Shown here: piece after piece, positions 37,800-49,628 of the stretch
Numbering within the stretch: position 1 is the stretch's first letter
How the letters are laid out: the number at the start of each line of letters is the position of its first letter
NCBI RefSeq assembly: GCF_020740795.1
Contig: NC_067312.1
Coordinates: 53,897,905-53,961,904 of the forward strand
Direction of reading: 5' to 3'
Source of the DNA: Apus apus
Lineage: Eukaryota; Chordata; Aves; Apodiformes; Apodidae
DNA length: 64,000 nt
Translations under genes and position numbers: made by a program
The notes under the pieces: generated by a model
The model's database searches: none
What the model was told of the DNA's origin: nothing
Seen by the model: only the letters and a program-made list of their open reading frames with translations

Positions 37800-39000
37800 T
37801 ACTCTTTAATTTGCTTATCAAATCTTGAGACAGCTTCCTTGGCGGCTCCAAAAAGGAAGCATTCTCTGCTTCAGTTAGTTTGTCACAGTCTCTATTCGGC
37901 TCCCAATGAAGCCTATGAGCTTTGTTAGTCAGATTATAGGTGCTGTTAGTCCTATAGCTTCATAAAAGGGGGTCTTATATCATAACATAACCAAGAAGAG
38001 AAGGTAACATTGGGGTTTGTGTGGTTGAGGGCTTGATATGCTGCTTGAACCAATTTCCACAGCAAATCGCTATCCTCATCTTCTACAGTAGTAACCCTCA
38101 TGGTGGTTTCTATAGGGCCTAAAGCAGTTGGTGTAGTAGTTACCTTATCCTTTAAGGTCTTTAACTGTTTCTTTCATTCTCTCTTTTTACCCTATTTTAG
38201 AATTTTATTGGGACCTATAGGTTGCTGATCTATAATTACCTTCTTCTGGATAAAAATTAAGCCTCCCCTATCTGTCCCAGGTTCCCAATATCTAATTCCC
38301 CAAGTTTTCCCTAATAGCCACCCTGGATCTTCTGGCTGCATGATACTGAGGATTATATTATGACAGTTAATAATTCTTATTTTCACCCTTCCTGATCCCC
38401 ACCTCACACTCTGCTTACCCCTTTGCCTTTTGTCACCTTCAGATCTGTGCGGGGTACAATCCTTTTGTGCCCGTTCAGTTTTTAAAAACTTATCTCTGTG
38501 TGGATAAGGAGTCCTCATGTGAGTCCAGGAGGAGGCAATGGTAACACATTCCCAGTATGAACAATAATATTGATTGGGACTATTACAATACCCCTTTCCT
38601 GGATATGAAGCTGGGCATAGATAATAGGGGATCTGGTGCAAGCATGGTTGTATGGGTACTAAGTCACAGAGTGAGGCAATGAAGCTGGGAGGGCCCACTG
38701 TGATATTTCATCTAATTATGTAAGAATCCTCCCACCTCGCAAAGATCCATTCATAAGGTTGATGAGGATTACTTCCCTGTACGCCAATTATCCAGATAAA
38801 AATAGGCCAAGCTCTCATTTCACATTCAAATTTTCTTTTACCTCTTATCACCATGGGAGCGAACACAGCTCTTCTCATCAGGCCCAGCATTATTAACCTC
38901 CACACTTCGACCCCTCTGCCTCCTTCGTCTACTCCTTTGCAGGGAGCAACGAGGTATACTTTCTTAGCAGCAGTGGTATTCTTCAGGAGTTCCTGGTGCC
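37800..39000 (-). pseudogene. env: ERV env remnant (surface part, truncated)
   Basis: Minus-strand frames at 38708-38905 and 38192-38698, and further left to about 37.96 kb, show a Cys- and Trp-rich envelope surface region, including the motif WLCYDIRPPFYEAIG near 38.0 kb. Stops break it, and I see no transmembrane subunit before the polypurine tract, so env is truncated at its 3' end. Confidence 0.7.
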
Positions 39001-39676
39001 TTGCTATTATGATTTCTTTCCCTGCTCAGCTCCTTATGGTGGCATTTAAGAGGTTTCCTTAAATTTATTGTGATTCCTGATACTCCAGGCCTCTCCCAAT
39101 TTACCTGTTCCACTCCTCCTCAGTAATGTCCTGAAAGTTCGCAAATATTACTTGCTTTCCGCAAAACTGCTTATAATTCTGGTAGATTTTACTCCTTTAA
39201 TATGATGAACTAGAGTGATTAGAAAGTACCTCAAGGGAGCCAACTCAAAATGGTCTCTATTTTCTCACACATCTTGCCCCTGTTCCCCGTGGTTCTCATC
39301 AGGCTGACCATTAGATTTTGTCCACTGTTTGTCAAATATTGTTGCCAAGACTGAAATATTGTGTCATTTCTAAATTTCTGATCACACTGTTGGCAAGACT
39401 ACCCTATTTACCCATAGGACCCCTTTACAACTTCCACATAAAATTTTTACCCAAAGTTCACAGCTTCTATCCCAACAATGACAAACAGTCTTTAAAGTCA
39501 AGTCTATAGTTGCTGAACGTAGAAGATGTCTTCCTCTTGAAATCACTAGCTCCTGAAATAGGGACACTGCCTCAGAGGCCAAAATTGATCCAAAGAGCTC
39601 CTCAATTAATGGTCTCAACATCTTCTCCACCTGGATTGCCGTCGAGCTTCCCACTCTTCCTGAGTTTGCATGAGTT

Positions 39677-40345
39677 TTACACCTTTCGGGTAATTTTTAG
39701 TTTCATAAGGTCTGGTCCCTGAGTCACTGTGCACTCAGTCGGTTGGATGGGTCCCTTGACTCTACTGGCATGAGTCCATCCTCCTTTCAGCTGTTCGAAC
39801 TGCTGTTTCTGTGGTAAGTAAACAACAAAGGGTCCCTCCCAACGGGGTGTCAAAGAGGATTCTTTCCAGGATTTGATTAGCACTTGATCACCAGGTTGAA
39901 TCTTATGTATTGTAATGTCTAAAGGAGGTCTCTGGACCACCAACCCCTTTTTTACTTCAGGGTTTATTTTTGCTTCATCCTCAACAGTAAGAACACATAG
40001 TTTTACTTGTAACTGCTGTTCCTTAATTTCCAAATTGACTGCTAAATCTACCATTAAATCCCTTCCCAATAAATCATACTCTGCCTCAGGGACTAGCAGG
40101 AAGGTCCCTACTGCAAATTTTGTAGGTGTTTCTATCTCTACTCCTTTTATGATGGGCACTTTAAAGGGTTCTCCTTTAGCTCCAATAACTTGTGTAGTTT
40201 CTGGGGATAAAGAACATCCCCAGGGTATTTGTTGTACTGTTGATTTTTCTGCTCCAGAGTCCACTAAGAACTCAAATTCCTGTCGCTGGGGACCCAATTT
40301 CGATTTTTTCAAGGGCTCTGAACTTCACGAGGTCCCCAGCAAATA
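39677..40345 (-). pseudogene. pol: ERV protease joined in frame to the integrase C-terminal domain
   Basis: The first part is an aspartic protease with FLVDSGAEKS and the later LLGRDLMVDL block. Shortly after, the same open frame carries a GPY/F-type integrase C-terminal domain (PGDQVLIKSWKESSLTPRW, then EGPFVVY). Reverse transcriptase, RNase H and the integrase zinc and catalytic domains are missing between them. The joint is near 39.92-40.0 kb and is still open for over 200 codons. Confidence 0.85.
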
Positions 40346-40374
40346 GAGCCCCTGACCCCGCTAGTCCTCTTTAA

Positions 40375-41965
40375 AAACTTGTTCATCCTGCGAACGTTTC
40401 CTACAATCCCTTTTCAGATGTCCCTTTCTATGGCAATAGAAGCATTCCACATTCTTTAATACCTGTCTCAACATTTCAGGTCCATGTTGAGTCTCTTGAT
40501 ACCTTTCTCCCACTCCCTGTGAATTCTTTCACCTTTCATGTTCCCTTCCTTCCTTATGCCCTTGTCTTACTGCTGTTATCAATATTCTTGCCTGTCTCCT
40601 TTGACTTTTTTCCTCCCGCCTCACATACACTTTCTGAGCTTCTCACAATAACTCATCCAAACCCTTTTCTTGCCAATCCTCAATTTTTTCCAATTTCTTT
40701 CAAATGTCTGCCCAAGACTTGGCTACAAATTGTGTTTTTAATAGAGCCCATCCCACAGGTGTATCAGGATCTAATCCTGAGTAAAGCTGCAAAATTTTTC
40801 TTAGCCTTTCTAGCCACTCTGTGGGAGTTTCATCTTTCTTCTGATGTTCATTGAAGGCTTTATTGATATTCTGACCTCTTGGAACTGATCCCGGATTCCC
40901 TGGATAATCATATCTCTTAAATCTTCTATGTTAGTTCGATGTGCTGGATATTGATTTTCCCAATTGGGCCATTGTGAAGGCCATTTATTATCTGCACTGG
41001 GTCCCTGTTGATGTCTTTGATCCCAATTTCTCATTCCTGCCCTCCTAATCATCTCCCTTTCCTCAGCTGTAAACAATATTCTCAAAATTGCATGTATTTC
41101 ATCCCAAGTATATGTATTGGGGCCAAGGAATTGGTCTACTCTCTCAGACACTCCCAGAGGGTCTTCTAATAGGTTTCCCATTTCCTTTTTAAATTCTCTT
41201 ACATCCCCTGAATTTAGAGGTATTGACACAAATCCTACCCCTGGCTGCGGACCTCCCATTGCAATTTCTCTCAAAGGAAAGAGGTGATTTTCTGATCTTT
41301 CCTGCTCTCTGGTTTGGCTCCTAGTAACCCTCCTATTTTCTCCACTGACATGGTGAATGGGAGGTAATGAGGGTAAGGAGTCGTGCTCCTGAGGAGAAGA
41401 GGGGGTGACTTCTGAAGCCTTTGAGACAGGACAACTGGGGATCGGTACAGGAGGGGGAGGAAACTAAGGAGGGAGTGACATCAGTAGTGATTCCTCCAAT
41501 TGCTTACTCTTTTTCTTTGTACCCTTTCCCCCCCACAGGGTATACAAAAAAGTTCTAGTATCTGATCAAATCCACAAACTTGCATACTCGCTTTCTTCCA
41601 GGCTATGAGGTTCCTTGCTGTTAACATAAATATTCAAAGCCCGGCATATCCAATCCTCAGAGGATCCAAACACTGGCCAATACAGATGATCTTTTCTAAT
41701 CTGCCTTCCACCCCACACTACCATACAAAAATGCACCATTTCCTCTCTACTCCTTCCTTTCCTAGAGGGCCAATCTTCCCAATGTTTTATCATTAGCCCT
41801 AAAGGACTATCTGAAGGGATAGCTGGCAACCCTCCCTTGAAACTGATCTTCCTATCAGTTCTACTGGACTTCTGTCCCATCCTCTGACTGATCTTTCTAT
41901 CAGGTATCTTCTTATCAGTCTTTCTAGGACTGATCTTCGGGAAGTGCCTTCTTTCACACACCAAT
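40375..41965 (-). pseudogene. gag: ERV gag (matrix, proline-rich part, capsid, zinc knuckle), broken
   Basis: This is the structural polyprotein of the ERV. The matrix-like part (41566-41964) carries PLGLMIKHWEDW and a conserved Trp-rich stretch. A proline-rich section follows, then a capsid-like part (40810-41274) with LGPNTYTWDEIHAIL. The nucleocapsid zinc knuckle CFYCHRKGHLKRDC (CX2CX4HX4C) lies near 40.4-40.45 kb. Stops and frameshifts separate the blocks, so no full Gag can be made. Confidence 0.85.
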
Positions 41966-42306
41966 CGTTTCCCCTCGTTCTTGGCTCATGCCCTCGCAGG
42001 CTGTGAGAACCGTGCTACTAGAAGGTCCGCACTTGCTTCGTCCTAATAGGACATCTCACTCATTCACACTTCCAGGAACATTTCCCTGACCGAACGGAAT
42101 TCACTTACCACTCTTCCCTGAGTCTTCATCCGGATCTTCGTGCACAAAAATTATGGGGACATTGCAGTATACTGATCCTTTAATTCTTTGCTCACCTATC
42201 TCACAGTTCGGAATACAGGATTTGGCTCAACCGCTCCAGACCCCGAGACCGTCCGAAGATGGGGGCGCCCTCCCGGGGGCAGGAACTCCGGCCAAAGTGC
42301 CTGTAC

Positions 42307-42322
42307 CCGAGTCACGGCACCA
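42307..42322 (-). other. Primer binding site, tRNA-His type
   Basis: The plus strand reads CCGAGTCACGGCACCA, the 3' end of tRNA-His including CCA. On the minus strand this is the primer site, three bases inside the 5' LTR, as expected for an ERV that primes with tRNA-His. Confidence 0.88.
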
Positions 42323-42325
42323 AAT

Positions 42326-42879
42326 TGTAATCGGCAATAATCAGCCAGAAAAAGAATTTAGAAATTTATTAATTTATTTGAAATAAATGAGCAAACAGTG
42401 CTGGGCGGCCGGCGAGTCTGTGCTCTGCCAGTGGCGTGCAAGCAACTCCGCGCGGGGTCGTTTTTATACAGTTCTTTTTCCTGCTGTTCGGGGGGCTTGG
42501 GGGGTCCACCCCTTCATCCTTTTCCCGCCGCTTCGGGGGGTCCACCCCTCTCTCGGCCTCTTCCCGCCGTTTCGGGGGGTCCACCCCTCTCTCGGAAAAT
42601 TCCATTCTCTGCGTTGTTGCCGCTACTCTCCGGGACTTGCACAGTCAATCACAATGTTATATAACTTATGGTTCTATACACCAAGGTTATATAACTTATA
42701 GTTCTATCTACCTGATATGGCTGTCAGCATTTAGCATGACATAACAAGGTGTAACTTCCAACATTAACCATTATATAACAGAACATAACTACAAACATTT
42801 AACAAGCATTGCAGCTTAACACTCAATTACATACATTCATATTTGATCAGCAAATTAATTTTATGATTCACCTATAACA
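42326..42879 (-). repeat. 5' LTR of the ERV
   Basis: On the plus strand it reads TGTAATCGGCAATAATC to CCTATAACA. It contains TATAAAAA on the minus strand (about 42461-42468) and three copies or variants of a motif around TTCGGGGGGTCCACCCCT. Confidence 0.92.
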
Positions 42880-43443
42880 CTAATGATATAAGAAAATATA
42901 TACAATTATATACAAATATGTTCAGGTATGTGCAAAAGCCTCTTGTCCCCCCCTACCCCTAGCAACTCCCACAGCATCTCCTGAGCTGTGAACAGTCCTG
43001 AAAAATCCCGGAGCTGCTGCTGGAGAAAGCAGAGAGTGATGAGGGTCAGGAGAGCTCGAGCCTGGGGGTCGGTGGTGATGGATGGACGGAGCCCTCCCTG
43101 GTTGCTGGACATGGACGGAAGAGAAGGGCAGAAGAAGCAGGGAGGAAGTTGTCTTCTGTGATCTCTGACCTTCCTCTGAGCTTACGTAGATATATGGAAT
43201 GGAATATCTCTGGCCAGTTTTGCTGTCTGTCTAACTCAGCCTCCTACAGGGAGGTCACAGATCTCCCCGTAGTGTCTGAGCCAGCAGAGTGAAGATGTGA
43301 CCTTGAAGATGCAGCAGCTACAAAATCATTCCAGCGGTAGCAGCCTCAGCTGGAAGGCTCTGTGACTGGTTAGAATAAAACTTACTGACGGAAAAAAAAA
43401 TAGCAAAAGGAAAATTGGCTTCATCCTGGCTCAAACCAGGACA

Positions 43444-46400
43444 CAGAAATAGATTGGTTTGGACACAAATGGAAAAGTATGGCAATCCTTACATGTTGCG
43501 TATAAACTGAACGTTTTAAGATTGCTGTGTAATTAATTATTGAGTTAGTGGAATTAAGCTGGAACTAACAAAAAACCCGAGTATGAAGAAAAAATATTTT
43601 GGACCGAATTTTAGAGAAAATGCATAGCAATGAGACAGCATATTCTGATGCAAAATCAACTGCTTAGAGGAAAACTGTAATAGTGCCTTGTATCTAGTGC
43701 TTTCACAATCTAGGATAAAATAGGAGACTGGACTGTAGATGAGCTTAATTTAAAAGCAACTGATGCCTTTGGGAAGATTTTCAATGCAGGAACACTCACT
43801 TTGTTAAAGTCAAGGATGTGTGTGGCACAGTCACCTCATTTGGAAGATCAGAACCTCTATCTTATGTCTCATGTTGAAAGTTTCTTCTTGAAAATGTTTC
43901 TGCAGAACAGTTTTTTTTACTCTAATATATGACACACAAAATGTTTTGTCTACATTTTTACAACAGAAGCAAGAAGACATGGAAGTGAATAGAAAAGGAG
44001 AGCTACATGTACAGAGGAGACAGATGAAGCAAGTACTTCAGTTCACAAGAAAAATACACATTGAAATGAGGAATTTATCAACCGGAGAAAGCAAAGATGA
44101 TAAAATTGCAACTTTCTAAAATAAGATGCAGGAAGTACACTGCATGTTTCAAAACTCATAGATTTTAAAAGTACTCTCTGTATGGTTGCATGCAAAGGTT
44201 TTCACTGTATTCACTAAGTTTAATCTGTTATGAAAATTTGACAGTTGAAATTATTTTTACATACTATGTTTTAAGGCATATTTCCAAATACAAGTAAATA
44301 CTACTTGGTTTACTTACGAGTGTCAGAGGACTTCTAATGTAAACAGCAACAGTAATGCATTCTAGAAAGTATCTGTTTTAATGCAAAAGCAGATTCTTAG
44401 ATGGTTCAGCTGTTTGCCAGATGTTTTTAGGACTCAATCCAAATCTGACCTTGAGATTTTGTCATTTTAGTGAGGCAGCAGAGCCGTTGCACAAATGAAA
44501 TGAACTTCACAAAGCTCCCAGAAGTGACAGATATATTTAAAATATTTAAAATATTTAAATATTTTAAAGTAGAGTGTAAAGATTATGAAAAGACTGACAG
44601 GAAGTCTGATAAGAAGGGTACTTAAATAATGCTTTCTGAAGAAGCAAACCTCATAACAAACTATTACGTATCTGTGATTTCATATCTTTGTCTCAGGTGG
44701 TTTTCCTTTTTTGCCTTCACCTGACCTTTGGACATTCTTGGAACATAGTCAGATTTGGAGAAAAGCCATTCCAGCTTCTTACTTTAACACTGGGATCACA
44801 ATTATCTCGGTGGCACCTTGAAGCCTTTTCTTCATTGTGACTGTTTAGAACATGAGGATGGATTAGGCCCTTTCCTAGGTGCCTTCTAGCTGAAATGAGT
44901 CCATCATTCTATGAGAAATACAGTCCAACACTTCTGTATCCTACTTTTTCTATCCTACCCTGTAAAAGCCCCAGTGACAAGCATCTTACGAGATGCTTCA
45001 TAGAACCTGAGAGCCTTTCTAATTAAAGAACTAGCTCCTCTTGGTGTGATTTAACCCACCTCCCCACTCTGAAAAGACAACCCAACAAGCGTAAACCAAA
45101 AGAAAGTAATATTTTAGCAACTTTGCATGCCTATATTCCCAGCAGAGTATTGGGCTAAGTGTCAAGCCCAGCTCAAGGGAAAGGCAAAGAAATGCAGGAG
45201 GAGAAGGAGGTGGCTGTGAAAGGCCATACTTGGCTAATCCTGGACTGTTGTGGAACTGCAGCCTCAGTACATTCTCTCTTTCCTTTCCACTGGAGATTCT
45301 TGCAGAGAAACTACAGAGAAATAATTTTAGCCATCACTTGCTCAACTGCAAGGCACAGATACTAAGAAATACCTCATTGTTGTACAAGACATACATGGCT
45401 CAACAATATATTTGAAGTTGCTGTGAGGTGTAAACTACTCTTGTCTGAGATCAGAGGAGCAGAAAGGGATCAGTACTTTGTGTGATCAAACCCTTATTTA
45501 AGGTTTCCCTTTCACAGCTTCTAAGGCACTAAGATCCACTTAAATAATAAAAATGCATGTATGTTTTCCAGATCACAGATGCATCCCCTATTGCATTATT
45601 TCATCCTCTTCTGCCTCGTTGGATCTGTTACTAGGGCCCCAAAAGAGGACCCAGAGGAAACTGAGGATATTGAATATTTCATGCAGTGAGAGCCTAGAGA
45701 TTGCATTTCTGTGTTTTCATATACTCACTGCATGACAGATGACATGTTAAAATATGCTAATGTTTTTTCAGATTATGTTAATAAAAGCAGATCAGACATC
45801 TAGTGTAGGTGAATCATATTCAGTTGTAAACAGATTAACAGAGGTACCACCTGTATTTTAGGAAAATTTTGCAAAGCTTCCAGCGTGAGATCCTGTGTTC
45901 CTGAAAAAAACTTATATGGCTAAATTAAAACCACTATTTCCCAACATCTTAACAGCACCGATATTTTAATTAAGCTGTTTGTTAATTAAGGTAGCAAAGT
46001 CCATCTCAAGTTAATACCCAAATGAGAAAAAAAAAGTGGTGGTTGTAAAATAAAAACCGAACAAAAATTCCCTATGAATTGTAGAGACTTCTTCAAAAGG
46101 AAGAATGTTGGCAATTTCCTCCTAAGTAAGACATTTGCTGATGAAAGCTCCCTTGTATAGAAATATTGTATGTAAATATATATTTTTATTCTCTTAAAAA
46201 ATTTAGTTTGTGAAACATGGAAGTGTCTCTGCAGCCACTAGGGGCCAGCGCAGTCACAGGAACGGGCTTGAATAACGACGTTGGGTGAATATTGACTAAC
46301 ACATGCCTCAAACTAGCCCTTTCAGCGGGTCAGTACCGATCAGTTATTTCTCATAGGCCAAAGCACATGTCAGCAGGAACAGAGCCAATAATGCTTGGAC

Positions 46401-49200
46401 AGATGGACAGCTAAAGTCAGTCATGGATATGACTTCTCATGTCACTGCCAGTGGTTAAGAGAAGTCTTGAAGCTGTTAAAAGACTAAAGTCAATGGTTTG
46501 CAGCTGTATTTCTGTGGCTGGTATGAGGAATTGAAAAATATGATAACAAAAATATTTTGCAAATGATTTTAAGTTGGATCTTTGGGCGAGGGAGTTGTTC
46601 AGTGTTTTGTGAAGTGAGACTCGTGTTCCACAGTGAAACTGCCCCGTGGCAGTAGCACTGAGAGTCTTAGTACACTAGCAGCGAATTTCCTTCAAGTAAG
46701 ACAGCTGCAATGTTCCAAATCTGGAAACTGGCAAATAGTTTAACATTTTTTACCCTGAGGCCACAGATACCTGCTGTTTGATTTAAGGCATTATCAACAT
46801 GGCTTTAACTTAAGTTGCTGTAGAATAAATGGTCACAGCAGCTGGAGTCTCCTGACTCTGCAGAGCTTTAAAGGGACATGACTCAGAGATTCCCAGCAGA
46901 CTCTTCTCCCCTTGTTCCAGCATGAGTGGTCCAACAGCTGGATTGCTGGAAGAAGCTGTTTTAAAAAAAAAACACATTTCTTTTAAAATCCCCAGTATGG
47001 TACACACTAACATTACTTAAAATCCAAGGAATAACTGCATAAGATCTATTCTAATAGACTAGCAGCCACCTTTTCTTAGGTTATATAATGGAAATATGTT
47101 TTATCTTACCAGATCATATAATTAATCTCTCAAAAATTTGATATATAATTCTCATTAGAGTTGCTGTAGCAAAAAACAATGTCTTAATTCCCACGTACAC
47201 TCCAGGCAAACAGTAGCAAAGAGCTAATATCCTGAAAATAAGGTTTCTAATTTTTTATATGCTTTTGTTAAAATATACACTGCTTTACCCTTGCCAGAAG
47301 AACTGTTTTCTACATTACATGGATTGTTGCAGTGACCTCCTTGTACTGTAAATTCATAAACTGTACCTTCTCCTTCTTAGAATCTGCAAGTTTCAGTGCA
47401 TGCAGTTTCTATTCCCTGCTTGCATAAGACCAAAAGAGGGTGCTTCAGAGAAACTGTAGATATATCCAAAGAAGGGAAATAATGAGCAGTACATGCATTG
47501 CAAAGTTTCTGTGTTTAGTAGTAATCTTATGCCTTAAAATGAGGGATTTTAATATTCTTTTCAAATATGTTTTCTTCCTGCCTAATGTAGTTGGAAGCAT
47601 GAGTTCCATAGCCTTTTTTTGCGATGTACTAAATGTATTCTTTTTAAAATTCAGGTTTCAGCTTCTTTCCTTTCCATTAAATTATGTGGCCTTTTTCTAT
47701 GAACAAGTAAGTACGCCAAGACAGACAATTGGTATTTTTATTCTCTTAAAAATATAACATTTAAAAAAGGTTATATTTTAATACTTTTTTTTCTACAAGG
47801 CATGTGAGTGTGTGTCTGTCTCCAGCCTTGTCGTATTTGAGAAATCAGAGCTGATGTCTCTCAGTTCTTAGGAATTTTATGATGCTATTATAACTGTGTT
47901 CCCCTAAATCCTGCAAGGGCAACTTTCCACAGGCTGTTCTCAGAGAACTGGAAAACTGTAAAAAAATGTGGGATTTAGGGATAAATAATGTTCCACAGTT
48001 TAAGGGTAGAAAGTTGTAATTGTGCATATTACAGTGCTCTGGGGAAAAAAGTGCATGCCCAAGAACTCCTAAAGGGATTTTTTTTCCTATAAATCTTTGC
48101 CATCAGGACAGTGGGCCTCATAAGGATATGCTCCTGTGTCCTTTCACCTGCCCCACACAGATGATGATTACACATTGCTGTCCTTATGACCATGACCCTC
48201 AATGAAGTAAAAATTCTGTTCCTGGTCATCCATTTTCAGTTTTCTTATAGATGATATTGCGGCACCTGCTCCTCAAATCACTTCTGACCACTGCAAAGGT
48301 CCAGTGAAGGCTGAGGGAATGACGGGCTTGATCACACAGCTGCAGCTGTCCTCTGAGAGGACACCTTGATGGCCTTCTCCCAGCCCTAACAGCTCAGGAA
48401 GATGGGTGATAACATTCTCAGATGTCTGCAATTACTCTTCCCCTTGTTGATCAGAGATGTTTTCTAGAGGATGAGACAACATTCATCTTATGGGTCAAGA
48501 TTGTCAGGGTGTGACCATCAGTGGATGCAGGAAAGCCTTTGGATGTGGAGGGGTACAGTCGAGGCCTTTTGTCAAGAATTAGTGCTATGAATTTGACATT
48601 GCTAAATAGCATCTCAGAAGTGACAGTTCAAGATAGAGGCTATCACCCTACATGGCCTCACTACACCTACCCTGACTTATCAGCAACTGACCATTTTGAG
48701 GTATGTAAATACAAGTGAAGACAGCAAACACTATCGTCAAGGGGTCTATACCCATTTGCCAACCCTATGCATATGGATAGTGTTCATGGGAAACCTAAAG
48801 GAGATGATTCAAGATTTTTCTCATTGGGAATGCCTGACCTATTTGGGTACTGCAGGTATCATGAGCTCCTGGTCCAGCATTTCAGCCATAGAAGCAAACA
48901 TCAAATGTGACGTCTATCACTAAGTTGCTCTTTGGAGAACTATTTGTACAGGTTTATTCACTGCTGTCTCAGAAGGATGCTTGGGAAAAACAGTGCCTTC
49001 ACCATTTGGTTCACCTTGGATTCTGGTCAATGTGTGCCTACACATTTGCTTTATGAAGAGAAGTAAGATAAATAACCAACAAAGGATGGTACGTTTTCAA
49101 GATATTAGACTCAGTATTCCTGTGACTTTTGTGCAGTACCTCTCATTGCCCTGTACCCAGGAAGGCTCCAAAGCCACTTGTGTTTTTCAGGGCATCTACA
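43444..49200. other. Gene-poor region
   Basis: I recognise no coding exon. A weak CR1-tail-like sequence lies near 44.86-44.92 kb, a 24-bp AT-only palindrome at 44545-44568, and a CTCF-like motif near 46.24 kb. The stretch 48.2-48.95 kb has short open frames whose products I do not recognise. Confidence 0.5.
44858..44918 (+). mobile_element. Possible CR1 3'-end relic
   Basis: TAGGCCCTTTCCTAGGTGCC followed by CCATCATTCTATGAG resembles the CR1 terminal segment but is diverged. Confidence 0.35.
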
Positions 49201-49204
49201 GGGA

Positions 49205-49628
49205 CGGGTGGGAACATGGTACTCACGCCATGAAGGGGCAGGGAAGGATGCTTCAGCACTTGGGCTCCCAGGACTCGGGGCATGGCCACCCTTGTGCCAC
49301 AGCTGGTGTGTAACCATTGCCACACAGGTGGTGGTTTGTGCCTGCAGGGAGTTGCTGAGCTGTGGCAGAGGGGGGTGGTAGCACCCATGTGCCAGGGCTG
49401 GCTGTACAACCAGGGCTGGGCTGGTGAGATGTCCCCTGCCTCCAGGACAGAGGGTCAGAGAGGGTCAGGCGGTGCCAGAGGGAAACAAGGAGGGAAAGGG
49501 GGGTTTTTGCTCTCTCTTGTTGTTGTTGTTTTTTTTAATATGTAAATAACTTTCCATGAAAAAGGTTAAATTGCACACATTTCTCTGCAGTTCTTCAGCA
49601 TCAGTACAGAGGCCTGAAACAAGAAAAA
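49205..49628. repeat. Direct repeat copy A (about 410 bp)
   Basis: It is nearly identical to 57850-58300. The core runs from CTCACGCCATGAAGGGGCAG to CAGTACAGAGGCCTGAAA. It ends exactly where the ERVL-type LTR begins. I do not recognise a gene or known element in it. Confidence 0.92.

Larger units (their letters stand above)
37269..42879 (-). mobile_element. Gammaretrovirus-like ERV provirus with both LTRs and a large pol deletion
   Basis: The element has a 5' LTR (42326-42879), primer site (42307-42322), gag, protease, an integrase tail, an env remnant, polypurine tract (37779-37798) and 3' LTR (37269-37778). It is 5.6 kb long, well short of a full gammaretrovirus, because RT, RNase H and most of integrase are gone. 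CTAAT flanks both sides as a 5-bp target duplication. My hand alignment of the LTRs shows roughly 15-20 substitutions over about 500 bp plus a repeat-number difference, so the insertion is moderately young. Several stops and frameshifts mean it is not a functional virus. Confidence 0.93.
37085..43443 (-). mobile_element. Older avian ERV LTR split by a younger ERV
   Basis: On the minus strand the LTR starts TGTCCTGGTTTGAGCC at about 43443 and runs to 42880. It resumes at 37268 and ends near 37085 with GGCTCACACA. The two parts together make about 750 bp. The type is the well-known avian LTR class starting TGTCCTGGTTT. Close to the insertion point it has an ATTAAA signal followed by GCTGTGTGGTTTAG. 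The inserted ERV cut it at CTAAT, which is now present on both sides. Confidence 0.82.

Noticed and set aside
48240-48950. Stretch of short plus-strand frames that might be an old gene or ERV piece
   Set aside because: No motif could be tied to any family, and the frames are interrupted.
49540-49620. Possible 3'-terminal exon in the 410-bp repeats (acceptor-like TTTCTCTGCAG, then a short frame and stop)
   Set aside because: It is present in both copies, but no upstream exon or protein similarity could be seen.
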